The notes beneath the pieces were generated by a model. That model searched no databases. It worked only from the letters and a program-made list of their open reading frames with translations, and was not told where the DNA came from. DNA of 12,444 bases from DASYYE01 sp035946955 (GTDB lineage: Bacteria; Actinomycetota; Actinomycetes; Streptosporangiales; Streptosporangiaceae), in assembly GCA_035946955.1 (NCBI GenBank), contig DASYYE010000560.1:1-12444 (forward strand), in the 5' to 3' direction. The position numbers were made by a program, and so were the translations under genes. This document shows positions 1-6,585 of the stretch, piece by piece; the stretch's first letter is position 1; each line of letters starts with the position of its first letter.

Positions 1-190
1 CCACCGGGTCCGCGCTCACCTGGGTAAGGGCGTACCGCGTGAGGATCCAGGTGCTGGGTCCGGCCGGCTTGCGGGGAGTGGCGGGGGGTCCGGAACAGCT
101 CGCGAGGATCCCCGCCAGGCCCGCGATCACGGCCACGGCAGCGACCCGGCGGCTGGTCGACGCGCCACGGGCCTCACGCCGGTCCCGCAT
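1..190 (-). CDS. Lipoprotein, N-terminal part (runs off left edge)
   Basis: Partial gene; only the first 63 codons lie in the window. The ATG at 190 is preceded by a GGGGAG ribosome-binding site about 11 bases upstream. The product starts with a basic stretch (MRDRREARGASTSRR), then a hydrophobic core (VAAVAVIAGLAGI), then the lipobox L-A-S-C with Cys at residue 32, followed by SGPPATPRKPAGPS. This is a type II signal peptide, so the mature protein should be lipid-anchored on the outer face of the membrane. The later part (TWILTRYALTQV) is too short to assign to a family. It lies 64 bp downstream of the HlyD-family gene on the same strand, so an operon and a shared role in envelope transport are likely. 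The lipobox is clear; the function is unknown. Confidence 0.75.
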   Translation of the reverse strand, partial: MRDRREARGASTSRRVAAVAVIAGLAGILASCSGPPATPRKPAGPSTWILTRYALTQVSADPV

Positions 191-254
191 CCCGTTGTTG
201 TCTCCCCGCCCGATCGAACACCCACGAACCAGCCGTCTCAGGCTTGCCGGTACC

Positions 255-1337
255 TCACGAACCTAGCTGGACATTGGCTGTCATGCCACTGAGCGGGGTG
301 GCGCTGCGGTGCCCGACGATCGTGATCGAGATCTGGTAGGCAAGGCCGTTCGACGTGTTCACCGGCGTCGGGGACAGTTCCTGCACGAACCCCTTCACGT
401 TGTTGAGGCCGACCGCGGGCACGGAGATCGTCGCGCGCTGCCCGGCATGGACCGTGGCGGCCGCGCTCTGCGGCACCAGCACCTTCACCACCCACGCGTC
501 CGAGATGCGCAGCGAGATCATGGGCAGCACCGCTGCGGCGCCGTTGCCGACCACGCTCGACCTTGGGCCCTGCGGCAGCAGCGAGAACGCGGGCTGCTGT
601 GTCGCGGCCGACGGTCCCTGGGCCGAGTAGTTGTGGACACCGTTGGCGGTGACGGTCTCGCCGGCCTGCCCGTTGATCGCCACGACCGTGCCGGCCGCCG
701 GCGCCAGGATCTCCGTGCCCACCAGCTTTACCTGGTCGGAGGCGAGCGTTGCCCTGTCCTTGGCCAGCAGGGCGTTGACCTGGGCGATGTTGGCGTGGCT
801 GCTATGCGTGGCCCGCAACGGGTGCAGCGCCGCCACCTCGGCCGCGATGGCGGCGCGGTCGGCTCGCAGGATTTCGATCGTGGCCGAAGAGGTCTCGGTG
901 GCGAGCACCGCGCCTTTCCGGACGTTCTGACCGAGGTGGACGAGCACCCGGCCGATCCGCCCGCTGCCCGCGAAGTTGAGGTCGGAGACGCCGGTACTGG
1001 TCACCGTGCCGGTGAAGCTGTGGCTGTCGGCACTCACGACTCGCGGGACGTACCAGGCCACGGCTGCCACGGCGACGGCGGCGAGCAGGATCGCCCCGAT
1101 GCGCTGTGGGACGGTGACCGGCCCGCGGGGCCGTCTGCGTGGCTCGTCGGCGTACTCCGAGGGGTGGTCGTCGGCCGCTGTCGAGTTGGGGCGGAAGATG
1201 ACCTGCTCGTGACGTGTGCCGATGTCCGGCGGGCTCAGCGTGCCCTGACGGTTGTGGATACCGGGCATCAGCGATGAGCTCATGTACTCTGGCTCGGCTT
1301 GCCCGGGGAACCCCGTATCGGTCAGGGATGTGTCCAT
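255..1337 (-). CDS. HlyD/MacA-type membrane-fusion (periplasmic adaptor-like) protein
   Basis: 360 residues, complete. It has a long hydrophilic N-terminus (1-78), one membrane segment at about 80-101 (IGAILLAAVAVAAVAWYV), and then an extracellular part. The first lipoyl/barrel-sandwich half is near 109-150, with a GQNVRKGAVLAT turn. A short helical hairpin follows at about 155-205. The second lipoyl half is near 209-231 (ILAPAAGTVVAINGQAGETV). C-terminal beta domains contain VPQSAAATVHAGQRATISVPA and end GMTANVQL, typical of this family. Such proteins work with ABC or MFS exporters; in Gram-positive bacteria they bridge the permease to the cell wall side. No transporter subunit is in the window, but the operon continues left through a lipoprotein gene. 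The ATG at 1337 has only a GAGAGG very close to it; ATGs at codons 19 and 24 are alternative starts. The family call is firm; the substrate cannot be inferred. Confidence 0.85.
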   Translation of the reverse strand: MDTSLTDTGFPGQAEPEYMSSSLMPGIHNRQGTLSPPDIGTRHEQVIFRPNSTAADDHPSEYADEPRRRPRGPVTVPQRIGAILLAAVAVAAVAWYVPRVVSADSHSFTGTVTSTGVSDLNFAGSGRIGRVLVHLGQNVRKGAVLATETSSATIEILRADRAAIAAEVAALHPLRATHSSHANIAQVNALLAKDRATLASDQVKLVGTEILAPAAGTVVAINGQAGETVTANGVHNYSAQGPSAATQQPAFSLLPQGPRSSVVGNGAAAVLPMISLRISDAWVVKVLVPQSAAATVHAGQRATISVPAVGLNNVKGFVQELSPTPVNTSNGLAYQISITIVGHRSATPLSGMTANVQLGS

Positions 1338-1477
1338 GCCCTCTCAAACCCCCAAGTGACCACGTTCGCAGTGCCGCTGTTGGTGGGCCCGTCGTCCACC
1401 ACAGCGGCGGCGCCCCGTCCTCTTGGGCGAACCCGCCCAGACCTCCCAGGCCCACTCAGTTCCTGGCGTTTAGGAAT

Positions 1478-1494
1478 CTAGCATAATGTGCTAG
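1478..1494. promoter_or_regulatory. Perfect palindrome CTAGCA-N5-TGCTAG, possible operator
   Basis: CTAGCA and TGCTAG flank the five-base spacer TAATG. The 17-bp size and symmetry suit a dimeric repressor such as TetR, GntR or MarR types. It sits just downstream of the candidate minus-strand promoter and upstream of the HlyD-family gene. A TATAAC hexamer lies at 1498-1503 on the plus strand. No regulator gene is adjacent, so the binding protein is unknown. Confidence 0.35.
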
Positions 1495-1505
1495 GTGTAT
1501 AACGA

Positions 1506-1533
1506 AGGATAGGCCAATAATCCGATGTATCAA
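1506..1533 (-). promoter_or_regulatory. Candidate promoter for the HlyD/lipoprotein operon
   Basis: On the minus strand a TTGATA box (1528-1533) is followed after 16 bases by TATCCT (1506-1511), a fair match to a housekeeping sigma-factor promoter. Transcription would start near 1499, just before the 1478-1494 palindrome, so a protein bound there could block it. This comes from consensus matching in AT-rich DNA, where chance matches are common. Confidence 0.3.
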
Positions 1534-1677
1534 TAGTAAATTAACTATGAACAGAATTCTATGGTTTGGTAATGAACGGCGGCTCCGGCTGCTGGCCAGT
1601 ACCTTGACCGAATGACCGTACCACCACGCGTCACCAGCAGACGGATACCATGGGTGATCAGGATTTATCATTAATCC

Positions 1678-1692
1678 CGACCAGTATGGTCG
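1678..1692. promoter_or_regulatory. Perfect palindrome CGACCA-GTA-TGGTCG, possible operator
   Basis: A 6-3-6 perfect inverted repeat lies about 140 bp upstream of the glycosyltransferase start. The element differs from the 1478 palindrome, so a second regulator, or none, would be involved. A site for the glycosyltransferase operon is the natural guess from position; the sequence alone shows only the symmetry. Confidence 0.3.
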
Positions 1693-1807
1693 ACAATTTA
1701 TCCACGGTCCTAACCATGCCCGTAAGCAGACAGCACCCGCAGTGTCGCTTAGTGCGACGCCGCGATGATTACCAGCCCTTGGAAAGGCTCTGCTAAGGTC
1801 GAGAGCC

Positions 1808-1841
1808 GATATCATCAAAAAATGGACAGTTGATGGATATC
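1808..1841 (+). promoter_or_regulatory. Translation-start hairpin of the glycosyltransferase gene
   Basis: GATATC followed by ATCAA (1808-1818) can pair with TTGAT (1830-1834) and GATATC (1836-1841), leaving one bulged G at 1835. This gives 11 base pairs with an 11-base loop at 1819-1829. The loop carries the only ribosome-binding-like GGA, and the TTG/ATG start codons at 1830 and 1833 lie in the stem. Such a fold could lower translation until it is melted. It directly follows another hairpin (GGCTCT/AGAGCC, 1786-1807). The pairing is seen in the sequence; regulation is inference. Confidence 0.4.
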
Positions 1842-3797
1842 ACTATCCTTGCCGTGACCGTGGCTTTGCTTGTAGCGCTCATGGTCTGCTGCGTGCTCCC
1901 GATGTACGCCGACAGCGCGGAGGACCGCGGCGACGGGTTGACCACCGTGATCATCCCGAAATACGTACGCACACCGCCGCACCGGCCGCGGACATGGGCA
2001 TTCCTGACGATCACCGCCGTGGCGGGCCTGCTGTTCCTGGGCCTGCACCACCCGAACCTGCCCGCGCTGTACTCGCAGGCGGTGAGCCGCGCGGCCGTGG
2101 CGATCACCCACAACCCGGCGACCGTGAACGGCTATGTCGACCGGCTGCGCCCGGCGCTGGCCTTCTTCGCAATGGCCTACGTGGTCGCCATCGCCATGGT
2201 GGTGCGCGCTGACCTCGGCAGGCGGGTGGCCATACTCTTCCATGGGGTGCTGTACCTGGCCATGACCATCCTGGCGCAGGTGCTCATGATCGTCGTCGGC
2301 ATCTCGTCCGGCTGGCTGGTCGCGCCCTTCGGTATCGAGGCGACCCTGGTCAACCTGCTCATTGGCGGGCTGATGGTGATGCGGCTGACCTTCACCACGT
2401 TCGTGCTGCCTCGCTCCACCGCGGTGCGCACAGTGAAGCGCAACCGGTTCTGGGAGAACGCGCTCACCACCGCCGCCCTGATGGGTGTCATCTCGCTGCT
2501 CGTGGTGAGCTACGCCTTCCTGTCCGAGCAGTCCAACCTCACCTCGGAGTGGCAGGTCTTCCTGCCGCTCTACGCGGTGACCCTGCTGTTCACCCTGATG
2601 TTCGTGCCGCTGTGGGCGCTGTGGTGGACCGGCCGGAGGCCGCCCAAGCCCGGTGGCGTCAAGCCACCCGTAGATATCATCATCCCCGCGTACAACGAAG
2701 AGGAGAACATCGCGCGGCTGCTGCGCTCGATCGACGTCGCTGCCAAGCGTTACGGCGGCCCGGTCCGCGTGGTGGTCTCCAACGATGGCTCGATAGACAA
2801 CACCGCGGACATCGCCGCCGCGGTGATGGCAGAGTTCCGCCACGCCCGGGGTGAGATCCTCACCGCGCCCAACGGCGGCCAGGCAGCTGCCCTCAACCGG
2901 GGGATCGCCGTCACCACGGCCGAGATCATCGTCCGCGTCGACGCTGACTGTGTGCTCGGCGAAGACACCCTGTACTACTCCGTGCCATGGTTCGCGGACC
3001 CGGCTATCGGCTGTGTCGGGGCGATGGAGGAGCCCAGGACGGACACGGTCACCTGGTTCCACCGGCTGCGCGCGCTCGAATGTGCGTTCCAGTTCCGGTT
3101 CGCCCGGCTCGGGCAGAGCCTGGTAGACGGCATTGTGGTCATCCCCGGCACCTTCACCGCCTTCCGGCGCGAACCGGCTGAGCTCTGTGGTGGCTTCCCG
3201 ACCGGTATGAACGGGGAGGACGCCGACCTCACCATGCAGATCGGCCGCCTCGGCTACCGCGTGGTGGTCGACCCGCGGATCAGGTCCTATGAGGACGTGC
3301 CACGTACCCCCGGCGAGTTCGTGGAGCAGCGCACGCGCTGGGCACGGGCCGGGTTCCACGTCTTCGCGCGCCACATGCCCCTGCGTGCCGGGTTCGCCGG
3401 GCCGCGTGTGTGGTTCTGGTCGCTGCGCCGCGGCTTCGCGTGGTTCTCCATCCAGGCGGGCATGGTGGCACCGATCTTCCTGCTGGAACTCGCACTGACC
3501 CACCCGAGCTACCGCCAGAACGTCGTGACCTTCGGCCTGCTCTACATCGCTGGCGGTGGTGTGTCGCTGGCCGTCAGCCTCCCCTATGCCATCAAGTACC
3601 GGTGGTGGCGCGCCATCTTGTGGTCCCCCACCTGGTTCGTATACGCGTTCCTGCGGCGCCTGGCCACGCTGGAAGCCGCGATCTCCCTGCCGTGCCGGCC
3701 GAGCCCGTTCGCGGTGCCCGTGCGCAGCCTGTCCCCGGCGCGGCCAGGGACCAGGCAGGGCCAGGCTGCACCTGTCCATGCGGTGACACATAGGTGA
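1833..3797 (+). CDS. Membrane-bound family 2 glycosyltransferase (processive, polysaccharide-synthase type)
   Basis: 654 residues from the ATG at 1833; a TTG directly before it is an alternative start. About seven membrane segments fill the N-terminal part (about 3-24, 53-71, 105-124, 132-157, 164-183, 208-229, 240-264). A cytoplasmic GT-A fold follows: VDIIIPAYNEEENI at 280-293, SNDGS at 316-320, the metal-binding DAD at 370-372, GED with the likely catalytic Asp at 461-463, and QRTRW at 499-503. These are the D, DxD, ED and QxxRW marks of processive synthases such as cellulose, hyaluronan or poly-GlcNAc synthases. Two or three further membrane segments follow (536-556, 563-584, perhaps 594-610), then a short basic tail. 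The N-terminal membrane block is larger than in the usual bacterial poly-GlcNAc or hyaluronan synthase. It overlaps the next gene by four bases (GTGA). The sugar donor and polymer are unknown. Confidence 0.88.
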   Translation: MDITILAVTVALLVALMVCCVLPMYADSAEDRGDGLTTVIIPKYVRTPPHRPRTWAFLTITAVAGLLFLGLHHPNLPALYSQAVSRAAVAITHNPATVNGYVDRLRPALAFFAMAYVVAIAMVVRADLGRRVAILFHGVLYLAMTILAQVLMIVVGISSGWLVAPFGIEATLVNLLIGGLMVMRLTFTTFVLPRSTAVRTVKRNRFWENALTTAALMGVISLLVVSYAFLSEQSNLTSEWQVFLPLYAVTLLFTLMFVPLWALWWTGRRPPKPGGVKPPVDIIIPAYNEEENIARLLRSIDVAAKRYGGPVRVVVSNDGSIDNTADIAAAVMAEFRHARGEILTAPNGGQAAALNRGIAVTTAEIIVRVDADCVLGEDTLYYSVPWFADPAIGCVGAMEEPRTDTVTWFHRLRALECAFQFRFARLGQSLVDGIVVIPGTFTAFRREPAELCGGFPTGMNGEDADLTMQIGRLGYRVVVDPRIRSYEDVPRTPGEFVEQRTRWARAGFHVFARHMPLRAGFAGPRVWFWSLRRGFAWFSIQAGMVAPIFLLELALTHPSYRQNVVTFGLLYIAGGGVSLAVSLPYAIKYRWWRAILWSPTWFVYAFLRRLATLEAAISLPCRPSPFAVPVRSLSPARPGTRQGQAAPVHAVTHR

Positions 3798-5173
3798 ACT
3801 GGACAGCTGCCGCACTGGTGGCGGCAATGCGGGAGGCGGTGCCCCCGGGACAGCCAAAGCTGGGCGGGGCCGACCTTGCTGAGCTGCGGCGTATGACCCG
3901 CCAGCTCGTGGCAACCGGCGATGGGCAGGAACTCCGCCGGTTCCTCGCGGTGGCCGACCGCGGTATCGCCGTCCCGCACCACCAGCTGGACACGTGGCTG
4001 GGGGGCCGTACGGTGCTGGTGACCGGCGGCACCGGCTGCATCGGCGCCGCGCTCATGGCACGCCTCACCCGGTACTGCCCGGCCCGGCTGGTCAGCGTCA
4101 GCCGGGGGGTGACCACGGACTGGCCGCGGCTGCCAGACGCTGAGTACGTCACCGCGGACATCACCGACCCCCATGCACTCGGCGCGGTGTTCGACCAGGT
4201 CAGGCCGGAGGTCGTGTTCCACTTGGCGGCGCAGCGCGACCCGGGTCTGGCCGAGCACGAGGTGCACCGGACGGTGAACACCAACGTGTTCGGCACGCGT
4301 AACGTGGCCGAGGCGGCTGAGCGGTCCGGCGTCACCGACCTGGTGTGCGCGTCCTCGGGCAAGGCCGTGCGCCCGTACTCAGGCGAGGTCTACACCGCAT
4401 CCAAGCGCACCCTCGAGTGGCTGCTGGCCGCCGCCGCGGCGGAGAGCCCCGTCCGGTACTCGGCGGTGAGGTTCACCCATGTCATGGACAACTCGATCAT
4501 CTACCAGCGGCTGATGCACGGGGGAGAGTCGGGTGTCGTCCGGCTGCACGAGGCGGACGTCGCCTTCTATGTCCAGTCCGCGCGCGAGTCGGCCGAGCTG
4601 CTGCTGTGCGCGGGTCTGGCCAGCCGCGCCGGCGCCTTGCGGGTGCTGGCACTGACTGACCTGGGCTGGCCGGTCAGCTTGCTCGGCCTTGCGCTGGGCG
4701 TGTTTGCGGAGACCGGGTGCGACGCGGCGGTCTACTTCAGCGGGCACGACGCCGGATACGAACGCACGGCCTTCCCCGGCCTGTACGACCCGCTGACCGC
4801 GGGCCAGGTCAGCCCGCTGCTGAGCGCGTTCGAAGCGGTTGACCTGGAGCCTGGCCCATGTCCCATGGTCGATGTCTGCCCGGTCGCGCCGATGGTCTGC
4901 CCCGGTGCCGATGACCTGCTCGGCGCGCTCGCGGCAGCAAGCCAGCCGTACACGGACCCCGATGAGGTCAGGGCCGCCCTCAGCGACCTGTCCTGGTGCC
5001 TGTTTGACGGCGCCATGAGCGTGACTCCGCGCCACGTGCTGGCCCGTGCCATCAAGCTGACCCAGCCGCACCTGCCCAGCCTGTCCGCCGAGCACCGGCG
5101 GATGCTGGACGTGATCACCCGCTACGCGGAAACCAGGGAACTCACCACGTCCGCCGCGCATAGCGCCGGGTAA
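3794..5173 (+). CDS. CapD-like NAD(P)-dependent nucleotide-sugar dehydratase/epimerase with extended C-terminus
   Basis: 459 residues, starting at GTG 3794 inside the stop of the upstream gene (GTGA overlap), which implies translational coupling. After about 70 helical residues comes an extended short-chain dehydrogenase Rossmann domain: nucleotide-binding TGGTGCIG at 77-84, VFHLAAQRDPGLAEHE near 141-156, TNVFGTRNVAEAA at 163-175, SSGKAVRP at 187-194 and YTASK at 200-204. The order SxxKAVxP followed by (Y)xxSK is that of the CapD/FlaA1 polysaccharide-biosynthesis subfamily, which act as 4,6-dehydratases or epimerases on UDP-sugars. There is no membrane segment, so this is a soluble short form. 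The C-terminal 190 residues resemble nothing I can name and hold a CP cluster at Cys356, Cys362 and Cys369. It probably makes the sugar donor for the coupled glycosyltransferase. The substrate is not determined. Confidence 0.82.
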   Translation: MNWTAAALVAAMREAVPPGQPKLGGADLAELRRMTRQLVATGDGQELRRFLAVADRGIAVPHHQLDTWLGGRTVLVTGGTGCIGAALMARLTRYCPARLVSVSRGVTTDWPRLPDAEYVTADITDPHALGAVFDQVRPEVVFHLAAQRDPGLAEHEVHRTVNTNVFGTRNVAEAAERSGVTDLVCASSGKAVRPYSGEVYTASKRTLEWLLAAAAAESPVRYSAVRFTHVMDNSIIYQRLMHGGESGVVRLHEADVAFYVQSARESAELLLCAGLASRAGALRVLALTDLGWPVSLLGLALGVFAETGCDAAVYFSGHDAGYERTAFPGLYDPLTAGQVSPLLSAFEAVDLEPGPCPMVDVCPVAPMVCPGADDLLGALAAASQPYTDPDEVRAALSDLSWCLFDGAMSVTPRHVLARAIKLTQPHLPSLSAEHRRMLDVITRYAETRELTTSAAHSAG

Positions 5174-5186
5174 GTCCGCCTGGTAT

Positions 5187-5215
5187 CAGGGGGGTGCCCC
5201 TGGGGCACCCCCCTG
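5187..5215. terminator. Bidirectional hairpin terminator between convergent genes
   Basis: CAGGGGGGTGCCCC and GGGGCACCCCCCTG form a perfect 14-bp inverted repeat separated by a single T (in practice a small loop opens). It lies 13 bases after the stop of the CapD-like gene and 2 bases after the stop of the convergent propeller gene. There is no T-run on either side, as is common for actinobacterial terminators. The position and very strong stem make it the probable end of both transcripts. Confidence 0.8.
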
Positions 5216-5217
5216 GC

Positions 5218-6585
5218 TCACCGCCCCGGCAGCAAGGCTGCTGGCGCGTAGCTCCGCAGCACGCCGTCCAGGCCGATGTCGTAGATGGTGCCCTGCGAGA
5301 CCGCTGGGGAGGCCCAGAAACCCTTGGTGGTGGGCCGTTGCGTCCAGCGGATCGCGCCAGTGGCCGGGTTGAACGCGTACAGGCGCCCTTCGTTGTTGCC
5401 AACCACGACCACCTGCTTGCCCGCTGGGCCGGTGACCACGGGGGAGGCGTAGAAGGTGTGGGTCGGCTGCACGTGCCAGAGGATGGCCCCAGTGGTCGCG
5501 TTGAGCGAGTACATGCCGGTGTCTGAGCCGGTGAAGAGGGTGTCCCCGGCCAGCGCGGTGCCCGACACGTCGCCGTTGCTGCCGACCACCAGCGCGCGGC
5601 TCCAGACCAGGCTGCCGGTGGTGAGGTCGATCGCGTACACGGAGTGGTCCTTGGCGACGGCGTAGACGACCCCGTCGGCGAACCCGTTGACCCCGGGCGC
5701 GGAGATGGTCGGCGCGGAACCCACATCGAACAGGGCCGTGCTGCTCGTGTTGTACCGCCACGCCAGGGCCCCCGTGGTGGCGTTGAGCGCGTAGACCGAG
5801 TCGTCAGTGTCCACGCTGCCGAAGACCAGCAGCGGGGTGCCATGTGCGTCGGTGCCGTAGGCCGGGGAGGACCAGCTACCTCCCGGGGAGACCTGGAACG
5901 CCGTGAACTGCCAGTCCAGGGCGCAGGATCCGTGGGTGTTGCCGGGACCGTAGACGGCCAGCTCCTGGCCGGGGGCGCCGGGGTCGGTGCCCTCATAGAC
6001 CACCGGTCCTGACCCGTCAGGGGCGTCCACCACGACCGGGGAGGCCTGGATGAGCTGCCCGGTCTTGTAGGAGCAGAGCAGCGCGCCGGTCGAGGCATTG
6101 AGCGCGTAGATGGTCCCGGCAGTGGAGGCGATGTAGACCACGCCCTGGAACACGTCGGGAGAGGTCTCGATCGCCCCGCCGCCCTTGCCCGTCTTGAAGG
6201 TCCACACCGGCGTACCGCCCGTAGCGGGGTAGGCGTCGAAACTGCCGTTGGCGCCCGCGTAGACCAGGGCCTTGCCGAGCGAGGCGCTGGTGGCGACGGC
6301 CGGTGAGGTGAAACTGCTGGTGCCGAGCGTCGCGGTCCACCCTGCGGTCAGCGTGTGGACATTTGCCGAGCCGATCGTCGTGTCGGCGGAGACGCCTGAG
6401 TGCAGTGGGTCGCCGCGGAACATCGGCCAGTCCGCGAACGTACCGACGCGGGCAGGCGCATGTCCATGGCCGGTGCCCAGCAGCGGGAGCGCACCCGCGG
6501 TCCCCGCGACAGCGAGCATGCCGCCCAGGCAGGCGGCCACGGCCGCCGTCACCAGTGCAGGCTTGGACCAGATCATTTTTGGCAT
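5218..6585 (-). CDS. Secreted PQQ-like beta-propeller repeat protein
   Basis: 455 residues from the ATG at 6585, chosen because GGGGAG sits 7 bases upstream and because the product then begins with a normal signal peptide (MPKMIWSKPA, a hydrophobic stretch, possible cleavage after AGA at 30-32). A GTG 17 codons further upstream lacks a well-placed ribosome-binding site. The mature part opens with DWPMFRGDPLHSGV, typical of PQQ-type propellers, and continues with about eight blades of the form V-x-Y-x-G-x(3-6)-YALNATTGALxW. Blade motifs include IYALNASTGALLC, VYALNATTGALAW, VYAIDLTTGSLVW, MYSLNATTGAILW and LYAFNPATGAIRW. In known relatives this fold is a quinoprotein dehydrogenase or a binding scaffold such as BamB. 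No heme motif or dehydrogenase active site is visible, so an extracellular binding or structural role is more likely. It is convergent with the glycosyltransferase operon. The ligand is unknown. Confidence 0.85.
   Translation of the reverse strand: MPKMIWSKPALVTAAVAACLGGMLAVAGTAGALPLLGTGHGHAPARVGTFADWPMFRGDPLHSGVSADTTIGSANVHTLTAGWTATLGTSSFTSPAVATSASLGKALVYAGANGSFDAYPATGGTPVWTFKTGKGGGAIETSPDVFQGVVYIASTAGTIYALNASTGALLCSYKTGQLIQASPVVVDAPDGSGPVVYEGTDPGAPGQELAVYGPGNTHGSCALDWQFTAFQVSPGGSWSSPAYGTDAHGTPLLVFGSVDTDDSVYALNATTGALAWRYNTSSTALFDVGSAPTISAPGVNGFADGVVYAVAKDHSVYAIDLTTGSLVWSRALVVGSNGDVSGTALAGDTLFTGSDTGMYSLNATTGAILWHVQPTHTFYASPVVTGPAGKQVVVVGNNEGRLYAFNPATGAIRWTQRPTTKGFWASPAVSQGTIYDIGLDGVLRSYAPAALLPGR

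Larger units (their letters stand above)
1338..1832. other. AT-rich divergent intergenic region
   Basis: This 495-bp stretch separates the divergent HlyD-family and glycosyltransferase genes and holds no credible gene. The part near the HlyD start (1338-1460) is GC-rich like the rest of the window. From about 1465 to 1830 the sequence is much richer in A and T; by hand count 1481-1560 is 27 G/C in 80. It contains perfect inverted repeats at 1478-1494, 1678-1692, 1744-1758 (GTCGC-TTAGT-GCGAC) and 1786-1807 (GGCTCT, 10-base loop, AGAGCC), and a direct repeat TGACCG-AA-TGACCG at 1605-1618. The best reading is a control region serving both directions. A decayed piece of acquired DNA is the alternative. 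Confidence 0.6.

Noticed and set aside
309..1277. 322-codon plus-strand frame across the HlyD-family gene
   Set aside because: Arg/His/Gly-rich product without recognisable motifs; the opposite strand encodes a complete membrane-fusion protein.
1456..1818. 120-codon minus-strand frame in the AT-rich gap
   Set aside because: It has no ribosome-binding site, no coding-like third-position bias and no family resemblance, and it spans the inverted repeats. A real small gene cannot be fully excluded.
1640..1832. Known riboswitch (cyclic-di-GMP or cyclic-di-AMP class) in the leader of the glycosyltransferase
   Set aside because: Hairpins are present, but I could not find the conserved core sequences of either class; a covariance-model search would settle it.
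1815..3914. 699-codon open frame on the minus strand opposite the glycosyltransferase
   Set aside because: The product is low-complexity His/Gln/Gly/Arg-rich with no domain. It is the mirror of a high-GC gene whose plus-strand product has clear GT-A motifs.
4379..5161. 260-codon minus-strand frame opposite the CapD-like gene
   Set aside because: Shadow of the real gene, with biased composition and no motif.
5218..6585. Quinoprotein alcohol or glucose dehydrogenase function for the propeller protein
   Set aside because: Only the generic blade motif is visible; there is no CxxCH heme site, and I see no disulfide or calcium/PQQ-ligand pattern that would support the enzyme.
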